From NCBI GenBank assembly GCA_013399895.1, contig VXBA01001607.1, forward strand, positions 3,257 through 67,256: 64,000 nt of DNA, given 5' to 3'. A model generated the notes under the pieces. It ran no database searches and had not been told where the DNA came from. It saw only the letters and a list, made by a program, of their open reading frames with translations. The stretch comes from Serilophus lunatus. Its lineage: Eukaryota; Chordata; Aves; Passeriformes; Eurylaimidae. The position numbers were made by a program, and so were the translations under genes. Positions within the stretch are counted from its first letter, which is position 1. The number at the start of each line of letters is the position of its first letter. This document shows positions 36,610 to 49,840 of the stretch, in pieces.

Positions 36610-39600
36610 TAACTTTTGAAAGTGTTGCTGGAGTCTTTCAGTGACTATCTGTGACCTGACACTTTAATATTTCAGTAGGAATAGCTGTAGGAGGAATGTT
36701 AGTTACTGATCAGATCTGTGGGTCCTGTTTCCAGCTGTGGGGACTGAAGGCCATGATGGGTGGAATAAATCTGTGTGAGTGAGTGATGGAAGTGGATTGC
36801 TTGGCATATGATAGCATGTAACACAGTAGAACTAAGCATCTAGCACTTTAAAGCAGGGAGTTACCTGAACAGTTGTGGCTTCTGTCAAATTTTTTCAATG
36901 TCATATAGTTTTGTATGTCTTATATAAAAGCTAGAATTAAAATTATTTATATGTTGTGTAGATTTTTTGCTCTTAACAGGTATTTAGCAAATCGCCATTT
37001 TTTCCCCATGATAAAGAATAGGCTATTTCTAGTACCCACTGATTTGGAGAATGGACAAGAAATGGTACTATTTATTCCTTCTTTAGACATATAAATGGTT
37101 TTCTGTAAGTGCTTGTACATATTAATCTGATTTCATATTCTAGATAAACATTTACAAAGCCAAGAGTCCATTAGCAATTTTTGGCTGTAGCTTAGTAGTT
37201 AACAATTAATTAATAACCAACTCCCCTTTCTTTACTGAAAATAAGTCCCTTGAAAATTCAATATGTTAATTTATTTGCATGGTGGGTCAAACATGAGAAT
37301 TAATCAAAGGAATGGTAAAACTTCAGACTCAAATTTAGGTTATATGTAAACATGGAAGTCAGACCAGTGAGGCTGAAGAATCATGTCCTTTGCTTTACAT
37401 TAATTCTATGTTTGATCTCATTGCAAATAAATTGCTTTCAAGAAACTGAAGCAGTAATTACATTTATTTATGCTATTTTTAATTAATAACTACAGAGCAT
37501 ATAGAGACTCAAAGGAATGCTGCAGATTTTTTGATTTATGAGCAAAGTTTCACCCTTAGATATGTTTGACTGGAAAAGCTGTGAGTATCTGCTAGGCCAA
37601 GTTAAACTATATACAAACTTCTGTTAACTGTAAGTGGTTTGGTTTGTTAGTTTTAAATATTCTTTTGATACCACGGCCTTTGTGCAAAGCAACAAAATAC
37701 AGGGGTTTGTTTTTGGTTTTTTTGGTAATGTACAGTGCTAAGTTCCATGAGCTTTGTTACAAATTAACCAGAATTTCCAGGGCTTTGTAATTGACAGCTG
37801 ATGAATCTTATTAAAATCGCAATGTAATGTATATGTTAAACACTAATGAATCTACAAAGGATAAAAGTCATCCCTGAAGGGATCTCTGGTAGCTAATAGG
37901 GCAACAAACTTGACTGAAGCTTTCCTATGGTTTGAATATTTGTAAAATATAATAACAGCGAATCTGCAGTAGACCAGAATTCTATTCTCAAATGATATTC
38001 TGTCTCTTAGCATGGTGAAAATCAAATAGTATAAACTGAGTGATCATGTAATGATGCTTCCATATTAAATTTGAGTCCAGGGACCTTGAACTAGAGATAG
38101 TTGCAGTTGCTCACGCATGCATGGCTTCCCTCTCTCTAATACTTCTTAAATAACTGAATCTCTGAACACATGGAGGTCTTTAGCATTCTCTGTGTCCTGC
38201 AGCCAGGACTAGCACAACTTTCTCATTTACTGTATGAGAAACAAACTCTTTTCGCTTCATTGAAGTTTCCTTCCTTCCCTCTCTCCCTCCTTTCTCATTT
38301 ATTTTTCTGTGTAGTGTGTCTAGTCGAGGTTGAGCATTGCATTCAGTGTATTTTTCAGCAGGAGCACTAACAGAATCTGTCATGTCTATGCCTTCCATGT
38401 AAACACATGAATTTAGTATATTTGACACCTCTAGCAAATGTGCTTGAAATTACCAAAGAGCTTAAAACACTGGGAAGACAGACAGCCCAGTGGACAGTGT
38501 GCCTCCAGGGGAAATGCAGGAAGCTTCCCTTGATAGCTGCTGCTGCCAAAAGTAAATAGAATGGTTTGCCCAGCCCTTGGCCTTAGACCACATGGGTCTA
38601 CAGAGCATCACAGGTCAGGCTTGTTTCTGTCCACACTTCTTGATCAGCTCCAGGGGTAAGACATGGAGCTGTGGTTTGGAATTGCCATATGGTGTGGAAG
38701 TGGACTGCAGCATTGCTTCCCCAGTTGTGTCACAGTTTATGGTCTCTATGCAAACTGGGATGAGGTTGAGAAACCAAAAGGCTGCAGCTGGGATTTCATG
38801 CTTCATTTGATTTGGAGTGAGCACCGTCACACATCCTGCATTTTAACTTTCGTAAAATAAGGGTTGTTTCTCAGTGCATTTCTGCTTATCCTCTCCTAAC
38901 TTACATGATGATGTGCTCTTCATCTGCCTGCTTTTAATATCACTGGTGTAGCTCTGACATGGTTCATGAAACAGCAGCAAAATGATGGGGACAGACAACA
39001 AACTGGGGATGTTTCTTTTTTTTGTGTTGGCTCACCTGTACTGAAGTCAGATCCAAGCTGAGATTTTCCTTGAGTGAATCATAATCAAGGAAGATGCTGA
39101 TGGTTCACATTTAAATTGCCATGTAAGGGAAGCAAACTTTTTTTAAAAGTTTCATGCATACAATACAAATACTTGAAATGTGTTTTGGAACTTCATCTAG
39201 CCTCTGTGTGAGTATTAAGTTTTATGTACTCTTTTTCCTATTAGTATATCTGCCCCTTTTTACTGCAGAATATTAATTTTCAGGGGGAAAAAGGATTGTT
39301 GTCTTCCTTACTATTAACTTCAAATGAAATACTACATTGAGTTCCTGAGTACAATGTAGTCATTGACCAGCAGTGCTCTAGCAAAGTTTATTTTGTTGCT
39401 TAAACAACACTGGGCCCTAGAAACCTTGTTTTCTATACTGCATTCCTAGCATCCATTTCTTCTATCTGAATAGAGGAAATGGTTGTCATGTCTCAACAAT
39501 AATCTTAAATAATTTCAGATTCAAAGACAAGTGTGTGAAGATGTCATAGATAATGTTTTTATTTTGTTTTCCATGTTATTATTTCCTATGGCCAAGGCCA

Positions 39601-41832
39601 GTCTGCCAGCAAGTATTGAAACCATAATTTATCCACATGTGAATTTCTACAAGAATTGAAAAAATTGACTGAAATTCCACAAACACTTGTTAATATACAT
39701 GGTTTAGACTACTGATTGAACAAACCCAGCTTCTTCATCCATAAGGTTGTGTTGCACAACTGGCAAATTAGAATGAGAGAAGCTTTAATTAGATATATCA
39801 CTAAATATTTTACTTTCTCAAGGCTCTGAGTGTGCTCTCTAAACTCTGTCTACTTCATAGTTTTCTATGTTTTTTTCATAGTTTTATCCTTTATGTACTT
39901 ATTTTTATCTAGGCTTTGGATATTTTTTTCTTAGGATTTTGTATAGTTTCTATACTTGGTAAAAATCTGCTTAAAAAATGTCCTGGAGTATAAAAAAATT
40001 TAAACCCAAATGGGGGAGAGGGGGGGGAGAGACTCTGGTAAGTAAGAATATTACTCATCTTGCAAACTGTTCTGATTTCTCTAAAGGTACATTAAAGTAT
40101 TTCTCAAATTTACACTATAATTATACCCCATAGTGAGTCAGGCAGCACAAAATTCCAGAGTTCCCGAATTTTGATTGTACCAGTACTAAGGATCAGTGAA
40201 CCTGAAATACAGTTGAGTTTTTCTGAAGATTTCTAGAAACATACCAGTAGAAAGTAAAAATATTACAAGTTGTAGTTCAGGGGCAGAGGAGAGATGAAGT
40301 TGTAAGTTGACCACTCTTTTATAGCAGAAATGATTGATGTGATCCAATTTTCCTCTTAGATCTAATTTCATAAAACAGATTTCTCCCATGAATAAGTTAG
40401 TCAGGGTGGGGTGTAGCTGTAATTTCCTTCCCTTAGAGCTCATTATTCTCCTTTCCAATCCTAATGACAAAAGGACTAACGTTGATTCTTCTGTGCAGCA
40501 TTCATCAAACCAGATAAGGCTATGGTGAGAGGAACAAGACCTAGACAGTGACCTGACAAACCCTTGTCTTCAAGATTCCTCATTTCCCATAACTGCTTCT
40601 CCCATAGTAATTATTTCCTTCTAGGTCACTGCCCAAGTGTTGCAGAAAGTTCTGATGAGAACTTTCTCTAGGACTGAATACTGAGTCGAGAATCCATTTA
40701 AAAAACATTCCTCTGAGGACTTTTTTTTTCCCCAGATAGAGAAAAGCTGATTTATTCTGAATTATCCTAGAACTTGTAATGTATGTTTAACAGCTTTCTA
40801 TATTTAACAAACATTCCTACCCTTGGGTGCATGTGAAGATCAGTAATTATTATCTCCATCATTCTGTTGCCGTGCTGTCGTTCATATTGTTTGATTATAT
40901 GATGCAAAATAATAAATAGGTTTTGAAGTGTGATTCCTGTTAAATAAGAAAGACTAACTCTAGCTGTCAGGTTACCAGATGGTAGCCATAGTCAGTGGAG
41001 CTGGAGCCTTTAATCTTTGATTTTTTAGAAGATTTTTACATTTTGTAGAAAACAATGGAAATAGTCAAAATAAGCTCCTAGTATGACTTTATAATTATTC
41101 CTTCACTCCTCAGGTTGTCTTAGTATAAAGCTGATCCCTCTGTGGAGCATAGCTTTTTTTCAGTTGTTTCAATTTTAATGTTTGCATCAGCTTATGGGAC
41201 TTGAATTTCCTGAACATCCAAAAACTTACTCTCCATTCAGCTTTACTTCCTGCCCCACTCATTTTTATAGCTGGACCTAGTCTTTGAGATCTTATTCAAC
41301 TGAGTAGCACGTGGAAAATGACCATTCTTAGTTAATTTTCTGTGTTTTCCCCTTCATTCAATGGAGTGATCTCCAAAACCATTGTTACTGAAGTTAGTAG
41401 AGAGCTTTGAAATAGCTAATGCTTGTCACAAACTTCTCTGTTGCCTTCTTTGAGTAACAGAGTAAGCATCTGAAATTCTAACTCTTTTTGCTAGGTTGTC
41501 ACAATTTAACTGTTGAAAGAAGGATTAACAAAGGAATGCTGAAAAACAACCATCTCCCTGGTAAGATAATGCAAATAAGCTGAAGTAATTAAATGTCACG
41601 GATACCTCATGGAAAGCAGTGATCCACCTCTGGATCTCAGTGCAGATGGGCAAGGTACACTATTCATAGTGACATTTGTTGGGGGAATTGATTAAATTAC
41701 ACTAAACAGCTTTGGTACAATTCACAAACTGAAATTTTATCTGTGATTATGGAATCTTCTATGTGTCTTCAAACTAAACTGTCTACTGCTTTTCTTAAAC
41801 ATCCTATCATATTTCAAAGTTTAAATAACTTA

Positions 41833-41872
41833 AGTAAATAATTTTAAGTAAATAACTTTAAATAAATAAGCA
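41833..41872 (+). repeat. AAGTAAATA-type short tandem repeat
   Basis: Imperfect repeats of a taagtaaataa-like unit immediately upstream of the CR1 tail at 41886. Low complexity. Confidence 0.6.
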
Positions 41873-41885
41873 GAAATGTTATGGA

Positions 41886-42033
41886 TGCTCCACCCCTGGA
41901 AGTGTTCAAGTCCAGGTTGGACAGGGCTTGGAAGAACCTGGTCTAATTGAAGATGTCTTCATCTTCATGGCAGGAGGATTGGAACTGGATGATCTTTAAA
42001 GTCCCTTCCAACCCAAATCATCCTATGATTCTA
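41886..42033 (+). mobile_element. CR1 LINE 3' end
   Basis: Reads ctggaagtgttcaagtccag, gttggacagggcttgg, then ggatgatctttaaagtccct and tcctatgattct, the familiar avian CR1 3' UTR and tail. Moderately diverged. Confidence 0.88.
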
Positions 42034-45000
42034 CAACAGAAAAACCTGCAGAAGGCAAAATCTTTGAGTAAACATTTCAGACAAGATTTAGGTTGCCCTG
42101 CTGTGATTGATCTGACTGCTACTAATGGATCCGCATACACTCAGATGCTCTACTATTCTACCTATGACAGGATAGAAACGAAAGTTTCTATTAGGTACTG
42201 AGTGCTTGCTAGAATGTGACTTTCACCCAGAATCAGTTAAAATCAAGACAGACAAGTGCTGGTAGTACTAGGAAGCCACTAAAGGACGATTTGTGTAGAA
42301 GCTTGTGTAGAATCAGAATCTTTTGTACTGTACTTTTAGAGAAGCCTGATGTATCTGTTCAGTCTAGAAAAGATTGATTTAATTTTCTTATTCTAGAATT
42401 GAAATGTAAATTATATCATTTGAAAACAATTATATGCTCTTACATTACTTGGCTAATACAAATACTGTGCAAGTGATTTTTTTTTTTTTCCTTCCAGTTT
42501 AATAGTTGTAGTAACATCAACTTTAAGGCATGTTTATTATGTGGGAATTTTCATTATAATAATTTTGTTTCATTTAGTACAGAAATTTCATGCTTCATGT
42601 TCTAAGTGCAGATGAACAGACAAAAGATACAATGGGATGTGTGTAGCTCTGTAAAGACTAATTTTTACACAGATTTATTAACTAAAAGTGTAATCTAAAC
42701 AGATTTTTCAGGTCAGCTATCAGCTGTGCGCCGTCATACCTAGTGATTCTTTATTTCTGATTACTACTGCTAGAGAGACAATTGTATGCAAATTACAGCA
42801 AGATAAAACAGTTGCCTGTTAATTCTTGGTTGAATTCTGGCAGTTTCCCTACAGAGCTGAGATATGAAAGATGCATCATCCAGAACGGCATCTTAACAGC
42901 CAGAGCTTTGGAATCTGTTGGGAAAACAGTGGGCAAATTTAGGGATTGGACTTAAGCCCAAAATAAAGAACTGGAAATGTTTTCCTTTGTAAAATTCATC
43001 TCTCCTTCTATTTTTAGTACATTTGTTTTAAATTAGGAGTATAGAGATGAACTTCTATAAAAACGTGGGTTAAAGATACAGCCACAATGTAATAATAAAA
43101 GCTGTCTTTCCTCATGCATCTGTGACTGACAGGTGACTTCTATGCCAGCTGAGTGTTTTAAGTGCTTTCAGTCTGATGGCATAGGGTGCAATCTATGAAG
43201 GCCACTTCAGTCTTCAACAAAGCTGCTATTATTAATTGCATGAATTTGAAAGCTCTTCTGCAGAACAATGTTTTTGTTGATTAATAGAAACTCATGTGTT
43301 TATGCATGTGCTGTGTTGATAAATGTACCATATTTAGCTCTATAAAAAGAGAGGTATCTGTATAATATAACCAGCTTTTCTAATTCTGTGCCTATGCTTG
43401 TCCAGACAGGGCTGTTTCCCATGTTCCTTTCAAGCCTGGGAAGTGCTAGAACTGATCCTCTGCCTTCCCTTGGATGCCTGGGATATTTCTGTTGCCTCAG
43501 CTCTGTGGGCTGCTGATATTTTTGCTCTGCTGTAGCCACACGAGGGCAGAGAAACCTAATGTTGTGCACAGTCATAGTGCACTGTCTGCTGTATAAAATA
43601 TTTCTTGTACCAGTATCTGAGTTCAAGCCTGTTTGAGATCCTGCAGCATGTAGCTAGATGAAGTACTGTGATGCATGCTCTGGGTGTAAAAGTAATTGAA
43701 TGAACCTTTAATTGCTACCTGTACCTGTGGTAAGCAATTATATCGGTATAAAATGTAATTATTTGTTTTTGTGTGTTATTTTCTACTTACGTCTTTCAAG
43801 GCTAGCATATTTGCCTTACAGTAAGACAGGAACACCAACTGCAGGTTTCTAAGTTGGTTTTTCATGCATAGCAGTTTTACAGGGTATTGACCTGAAGCAA
43901 TGGGTCTGTTGCTGCCTTGCTTCCCCTCTGGCTGGTTTTCCATTTGCATTTCTGCATATTAAACTTCCTTAGAGAGGGGGAGACATTCTCCTAATAGTTC
44001 GTTATGTAATTTATTGTTTCTCCCTGGTAATGTACTGGGTAAATAACAACCACTGATTAGCAAGCACTGAGTTAGGATGCTGATTCATATTTGAGAGAGA
44101 AAACTACCTCATACAACAGAAAAGCTTTCAAAATAATAGGATGGCATTACAGACAGCTATTTTTGGTTTGGCGATTTCACCTTGGATTTGGAGTTTTGAC
44201 CTATTCTGTAGCTCTGGATTCTATTCTGACTTTTCTGTTAACTTTGAGTGTGCGCTTGGACAAGTCACTTACTTGTTTTTAGTCTTCATTATCCTATATA
44301 TGAAATTTTACTGTACTGCTCAGGATTATTAAACAATGTAGTGCCTACCATGGAATGTTTTGTCATAGGAAGTGGTTGAATCTAACCTCAACAGGATTTT
44401 TAAAGGAGTGGGACAGTTATATGGGAATCAGAAACACACAGGGATTAAATAGATGCTGACAAAATAAGAAAATTTTCTTCTGTTTGTTTTATGGTTTAAG
44501 CACATCTCTGGCTGTAGGGAATTGGAAGGATTATATACGGAGAAACAGCAACCCTACAGCTTTGTGATATAGAAAGTTTCTTTAAGCATTTTTGTTTGTC
44601 ACCTGGTCTTTCTTGCATTGATTGGTAATGAAACACCTTGTGATTGATGTGCCTAAAACTTGAATTGAAACAAGCAATCCTGAGATAATAAGAATGGCAG
44701 TACTAACATAAAAAGTGATGAACTATATAGCTAAAAGATTCACTTACTCTTTTTGTATTCAGTAAACGAAAAGTTGAATTGTGTTTTGTCCCTTTTGCTC
44801 TTTGAGCAGTACTACTTTTCAATTTGAAAAAATAACTAACATTCATTCAGTTGTCCTTAGCTATTGCAAATTACACTGGTTTTGCACTAAACTAAATAAC
44901 ATGCAAATGGCTTTATTTTTCCTTCTGGATCTTGTAATTTAGTAAATCATCTGTGAATTGAAAATCTTATTACTTTCTTTTTACCTGACATTGTCAAGAT

Positions 45001-45118
45001 GTGCAAGACAGGCAACAATAGTTGCAGAGCTGTTTGCTTTTTTAATTTCTGGAATGATAACTAGAGTTATTAGTATGTGAACAGTGTATTTTCTCAATAA
45101 AAGGAGGGCATCAGACTA

Positions 45119-45555
45119 TGGGAGGAGGGGGACCAAGACGGTGAAAGATCTCAAGGGCCAGGCTAAAAAGGAGCAGCTGAGGTCACTTGGTTTATTCAGC
45201 TTGGAGAAGAGAAGGATGAGGGTGACCCCGCCACAGCCTAAGCTTCCTCAGAGGGAACAGTGACTGGGGAGGTGCTGATGTCTCTCTTGTGACCAGTGGC
45301 AGGACATAAAGCTATGCCAGGGGAAATTCAGACTGGATATGGGGGAGAGGTTCCTCCTGACTGAGATGGTGGTTGGTCAATGGAACAGGATCCCCTGGGA
45401 GGTGCTCACAGCACCAAGCCTAGAGGAATTCAAGGAGCATCTGAGTGATGCTCCTAGTCTTGGGGTTTAGTTTTAGGTAGTCCTGTGAGAAACAGGGAGT
45501 TGAACTTGATGATCCTTATGGTCCCTTCCAACTTGAAATACTTTGTGATTCTGTG
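45119..45555 (+). mobile_element. CR1 LINE 3' fragment beside MCC exon 3
   Basis: The end of CR1 ORF2 plus the 3' tail: gctgaggtcacttggtttat, cagcttggagaagagaagga, ggttcctcctgactgagatg, gatccttatggtcccttcca and the tgattctgtg tail. It differs from the long CR1 copies, so it belongs to another and older subfamily. It ends about 52 bases before the exon 3 start, so the branch point and pyrimidine tract lie immediately next to the element. Confidence 0.88.
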
Positions 45556-45607
45556 TGTTCTTAATGCGCAGCCCATACTAGAATGTTTTTCCATTTCTGC
45601 ATTTTAG

Positions 45608-45819
45608 GTGCCTTATCAGGAGCTAGAGAAAGCTGGGATTATGATTCAGGAGCAAGAGACCTCCAGAGTCCAGACCTCCAGAGTCATTTTACACTACAAA
45701 AGGTGTTGGAATGTGGTGGAAGCAACGTGAGTCAACAGGCTGCTCTGCAAAGACTTCTAGCTCAGGCCTCAAATTTTAGCAACTCTGTTGGAGGAAGCTA
45801 CCTAGAACTTGCCAACTCT
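45608..45819 (+). CDS. MCC: MCC long isoform, coding exon 3
   Basis: After ctgcattttag the exon completes a Gly codon and reads ALSGARESWDYDSGARDLQS, identical in my recollection to the human segment, then a Gln/Ser-rich part ending GGSYLELANS. It is 212 nt (2 nt plus 70 codons) with a strong gtaagt donor at 45820 and ends in phase 0, the same phase as the short-isoform first exon. This serine-rich linker joins the EF-hand pair to the coiled-coil body. No domain assignment is made. A CR1 tail ends about 50 bases upstream. Confidence 0.93.
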
Positions 45820-46497
45820 GTAAGTGGATTTTGCCCTCTGCTTTTAAGTTTTGTAGATTTTTTTTTCTGTGGAAGCCTTAGAGCTTAATTGATTCATTAA
45901 TTCATTCCAGCCTTAGAGCCCTTGAGTCCTCATGGAAACAGTACTTCACTGTTGTTGCCTTTTATTTACCAGAAAACCAACATGATTTTAGTACTTAGTA
46001 GGTGTATAGTAGTTACAAAGCTTGTGTAGCTGAGTTACATCAAAAAGGTAGGAATCTCTGAATGACCACACTAAAGGACCTAATTTTTTCAGTTTAACAG
46101 AAGAAGATTTTTGTCTAAAAATTTCCTACTGATTAATTTTAAATATTATTTGGAAATGTAAAATGTTTCCCGTGTTATTACTGCCCACTAAGTTGTTTGA
46201 TAATTGTTTTAAATCTTTGGTCTGCTAGCACTGTACTTTTTTATCTCTACATGCAAGGACTATTCTCTATTGTAAAAAACCCATTTAAATGTTGAAGGAG
46301 TAAGATATTATTTTTTGCTTCCCTGTCAGTGTATTGGTATCAAGTTTGTGTTTTTAATTTTAACCCAAGCATCTTATAAAAGATTACCCATTTTGTAGAG
46401 TGTTTCTGAATTTTGTTGCATGGGAGCTTAGGTGGAGAAATAAAAGATCAAAGTGAAAAAATTCTAATTTTCTGCATTGGCATGCTGCACTCAGTTC

Positions 46498-46580
46498 ATG
46501 GTATCATGGAGCTATTCAAGCTGTGAGAGAACCTCAAGAGGTCACCTAGTCCAACATCCTAATCAAGATGGAACTGATTG
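46498..46580 (-). mobile_element. CR1 3' end remnant, antisense, old
   Basis: The plus strand shows gagaacctcaagaggtcacc, then tagtccaacatcctaatcaa, the reverse complement of a CR1 terminal region, with many changes. Confidence 0.65.
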
Positions 46581-48779
46581 CTGACAACAAAGGAAAAATC
46601 AATGTCTTTATGCCATTTTATTTGAAAAGAAAATGATGAAAAGTATGCTGAAAATGTTTCTAAAAGCATTCTTTGTTTTATCTAGGTTCCTGAACGTTAA
46701 TTTATATAGGACCTAAAGTTTCCACAGGCAGAATAAAAATATAGAGACATTAAAATTTAACTAAGGGAGAAAAGAGTTTAAGAAGTTGACAATTTCTTAA
46801 AAGAATTGTGCCCTCATTTTCCCTAGGAAGGATAATGAGGGAACAGTTTTGATACATATAAACTCCTTGATTCTCAAAGTGGGACAGAAGCATATGGAAA
46901 CTGGAAAGAGCAGAAAATAAGCAGATACATATATTATAAAGAGGATAAGATGGAGAACCTGGGAAATTGTAGGCCACTTTGTTTGTATGGTCTGTTACTT
47001 GTGGGGAAATACAAGCAAGTTTCAGTAAGAGACAACATGTAGATTTGTAAAAGAATAATGAAGTCTATGCAATTTAGTATCTCCTTAAAAAAAGGAGATA
47101 GAAGACAAAGAGTAGATGTTGTCTTTCAACAGTGAAACATCTGACCCTGTGTGGTGTAATATTCTCATTGTCAAGGCAAGAAACATCATCTAAGAGTAAC
47201 TGCAAATAGGTGGATGATGACGGTTCAGAAATGGTTTGTTGGTTATTTATATTTTTATATTCCAAATACATAATACAAAGACACAGGTATGCAGTGTTAC
47301 TCAAGATTCACAATGTGATGGCTACTGCATTGCTATGATATGTATGAACCTTAAAAATAAAAATGCTGAAGGCTTGTAAGAAAAAAAGATTCTCAGGTTT
47401 TATGGCTTTTTTTGTTCCTATCTCTAAATTCCTTCTATACTTACTCTCAAAAAAGAGGCCTGATATTTGTTTTAATCAGCATCTGTTATACTTCTGCTTT
47501 AAAGTATTCATTCTGTGCTTTTTGAAACCATATTAGAATCAGTAGGCTCTCATTTATATGTAGATGAATACAGTAACATCTTCATTTGACTCCTGCTGAG
47601 CACTGGTGTCATGGGTCATATGTAAATTTTTGCTTTGGCTTTATTAAAATGGAGAGAGAAAGGAATGGGAGAAAATTGAGAGAATTATTTACTTTGGGTT
47701 TCAATATTTACATTTATTCACCTTTCCACAATTTTTACTACTATGGGGCATGCTTATTGCAGTCTGAATTTATACTCTTTAAAAATATAAACATAGCCTT
47801 CTTAGAGCTGTGATTTAATATAGGTGCTTCCGTCTCTGTCTCTTTCTCAGATTGTTTTATCAAGCCAGCGTTTGCCACAATGACAAGCAAAGCTACTCCC
47901 TTGCATTCATTCCCAGAAAAGAGAGATCTGAGCTTTCCATTTTGATGGGTTGAATTCAGATAATTAATCAGGTGTCAGTTCTTGTTACTTAATGTCCTGG
48001 TCTTTCTTGCAGCCTTATTTTAGCCTTCTTTTAGCTAAATGAACAGCAGACCACTATCACTTTGCCTAGTTTTTATAAAATGGGGTTTTTTAAATGTGTT
48101 TTTGAAACGCGTATAGCTCTACACATATAGCTCTACAGAGTTTTATCAGAATATAATTCCTCCTCTGAAATTATTCCTCATCACAAAAGCAATCCAATTA
48201 TTTAAAAGTTGCTGTTTGAAATTCATGTGTTTATATTCATTGCATATGTTTTTATCTGTACATCTCAATTTTGCTGTGTTTTATTATTGCATGTTCAGAT
48301 TCAGCTTTTGTTTTACCTGAATAATTCATTCTGTAGTCTATATAGGATTTTTAATTCTTTCAGCATTTTCCAGAGTTTTATACATTAAGTATTAAGAACA
48401 CATTCCTCTTTATAGCTCTCCCCCTTGGTACGAATATTTATGACTAAAATATTAATCTTTAACGTTACCTGTCACCACTTACTGATGGTGTACCTATTTG
48501 TGCCACTAGGAATCCATGTGTGTGTGTGTATGTGTTTGGAAGCTGTAAATAATTGAAATCTTCTTCATGGACAGAAAGGAATTCAAGTTTTCAAAGGATT
48601 TCTCTATGCAGGTGGTATTTTGGAGTGTTAGATTTTTTTTTTGTGATGTTAGATCTGTTCATGTCCCAGGCAGCATCTCTACGTGTACCCTAAAGTGCTG
48701 TAAGAAGGGATGGCATTCTGTTGTCAGAGATTGCTGCTCTCTGAAAAAAATATTACACTATCTCAATATGGTAGCTCTA

Positions 48780-49840
48780 GTTCACATTAGAATTCTGGTG
48801 AATTTTGATAAGCAGAAGCAATAAGATTTGGATATGTTTACTTCCCTTTTCATATTCTTCTTGCATGTGGTTAAAATAGACTTGATTGTTTTTTAGTAGA
48901 AAGTATGTATATAAATGGTAATGCATATATCTGTGCACAGGGTTGGTTTCTATTGCCTAAATTCAGTGTTGTTTTAAGATGAGAGTATTTGTTGTCACAT
49001 CTAGCTACATTCACACAAACAAAACCCATTTGGTCTGTTTCATTTGCAATGATGATAGGATCTCGGACCTCTGTTCTTATAGCTTGAAATATCTCTGGTT
49101 TGTTGAAAAAGTCCTCTGCACCAAGACGTTATGTTTTTAAAATGTGACCCCAGGTATCTTGATACGTGATTGGCTTTAACTGTCCAGTCTCTGGGCTGGT
49201 AGAATCCAGGATCCTTTAATCTCTGATTTTTCCTTCCAAAGAACCCTTTGACTGCCCTTCCTTTGCCAGAGCTTGTTCAGTGGGAAACATTTTGAAAGAT
49301 TCTACCAGAGTACTTGCTGAGGGAAAGGATACAGTTGTACTTATGATAACTGAGTGTGGTAGATTTTCGTTATGACCACAGTTTAGAAGACTGTGTTGGT
49401 ACTTCCTCCTCAAAGCAGCCACGCCACAGATGTGATTGTTCTTAGTCAGAGGAAAGGGTTTATTTACAGAGTTGGCTACATTCTGCAGCATCTCGTTGTT
49501 CTGGCCAACAATGAAGTAGGCAATATCCTGCTTTGCCTTGTGCAGGGCTGTCAGTGCAAGATGGATTTGTCTGGGTAGGAGGGTATTGGTACAGATTGCT
49601 CCACCTCTGAATCTGCACTTCTCCTCTCAAGAGGAGCAGGTTTTTGAATGACTCCATTAAGAACAAAAGAAAAAGCTAGTGCAAAAATATTCTTAATGCA
49701 TCTTCTTGCAATTGCTCTGGTAGATGCCCTTCCTCAGCTATTCCTGTCTGAGTTGCATGTTTTTATACCTCATCTGGAGGTACTAAAGGCTCCTCTGGGC
49801 TTGATAAGGTGCTGTTCATGCATGTGCATGACAAAGGCAT
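48780..49840 (-). pseudogene. unidentified antisense coding remnant (processed pseudogene or retroelement piece)
   Basis: On the minus strand, protein-like reading frames hand over to each other across about 1 kb: one from about 49,840 to 49,690 with one stop, another from about 49,690 to 49,570, then a frame from about 49,600 to 48,871 with internal TAA codons only at 49,215-49,213 and 49,131-49,129, and a last piece to about 48,780. Random AT-rich DNA of this length should have roughly one stop per 20 codons. Recognisable-looking segments include KAKQDIAYFIVGQNNEM and FFNKPEIFQAIRTEVRDP, but I cannot name the family. No introns are evident, and a T10 run at 48,632-48,643 (poly-A on the minus strand) lies downstream, as a retroposed copy would have. 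Confidence 0.4.

Larger units (their letters stand above)
31014..45607 (+). other. MCC intron 2 (14.6 kb)
   Basis: Contains the long CR1 copy at 35323-36609, a CR1 tail at 41886-42033, and a CR1 piece at 45119-45555 that ends just before exon 3. The remaining sequence is AT-rich with no other exon or RNA gene that I can recognise. CAAA-type simple sequence is present at about 31,560-31,600. Confidence 0.75.

Noticed and set aside
43300..43626. 108-codon open frame on the minus strand in the intron before MCC exon 3
   Set aside because: No recognisable motif or continuation in other frames; the length is within chance expectation for a 64-kb window.
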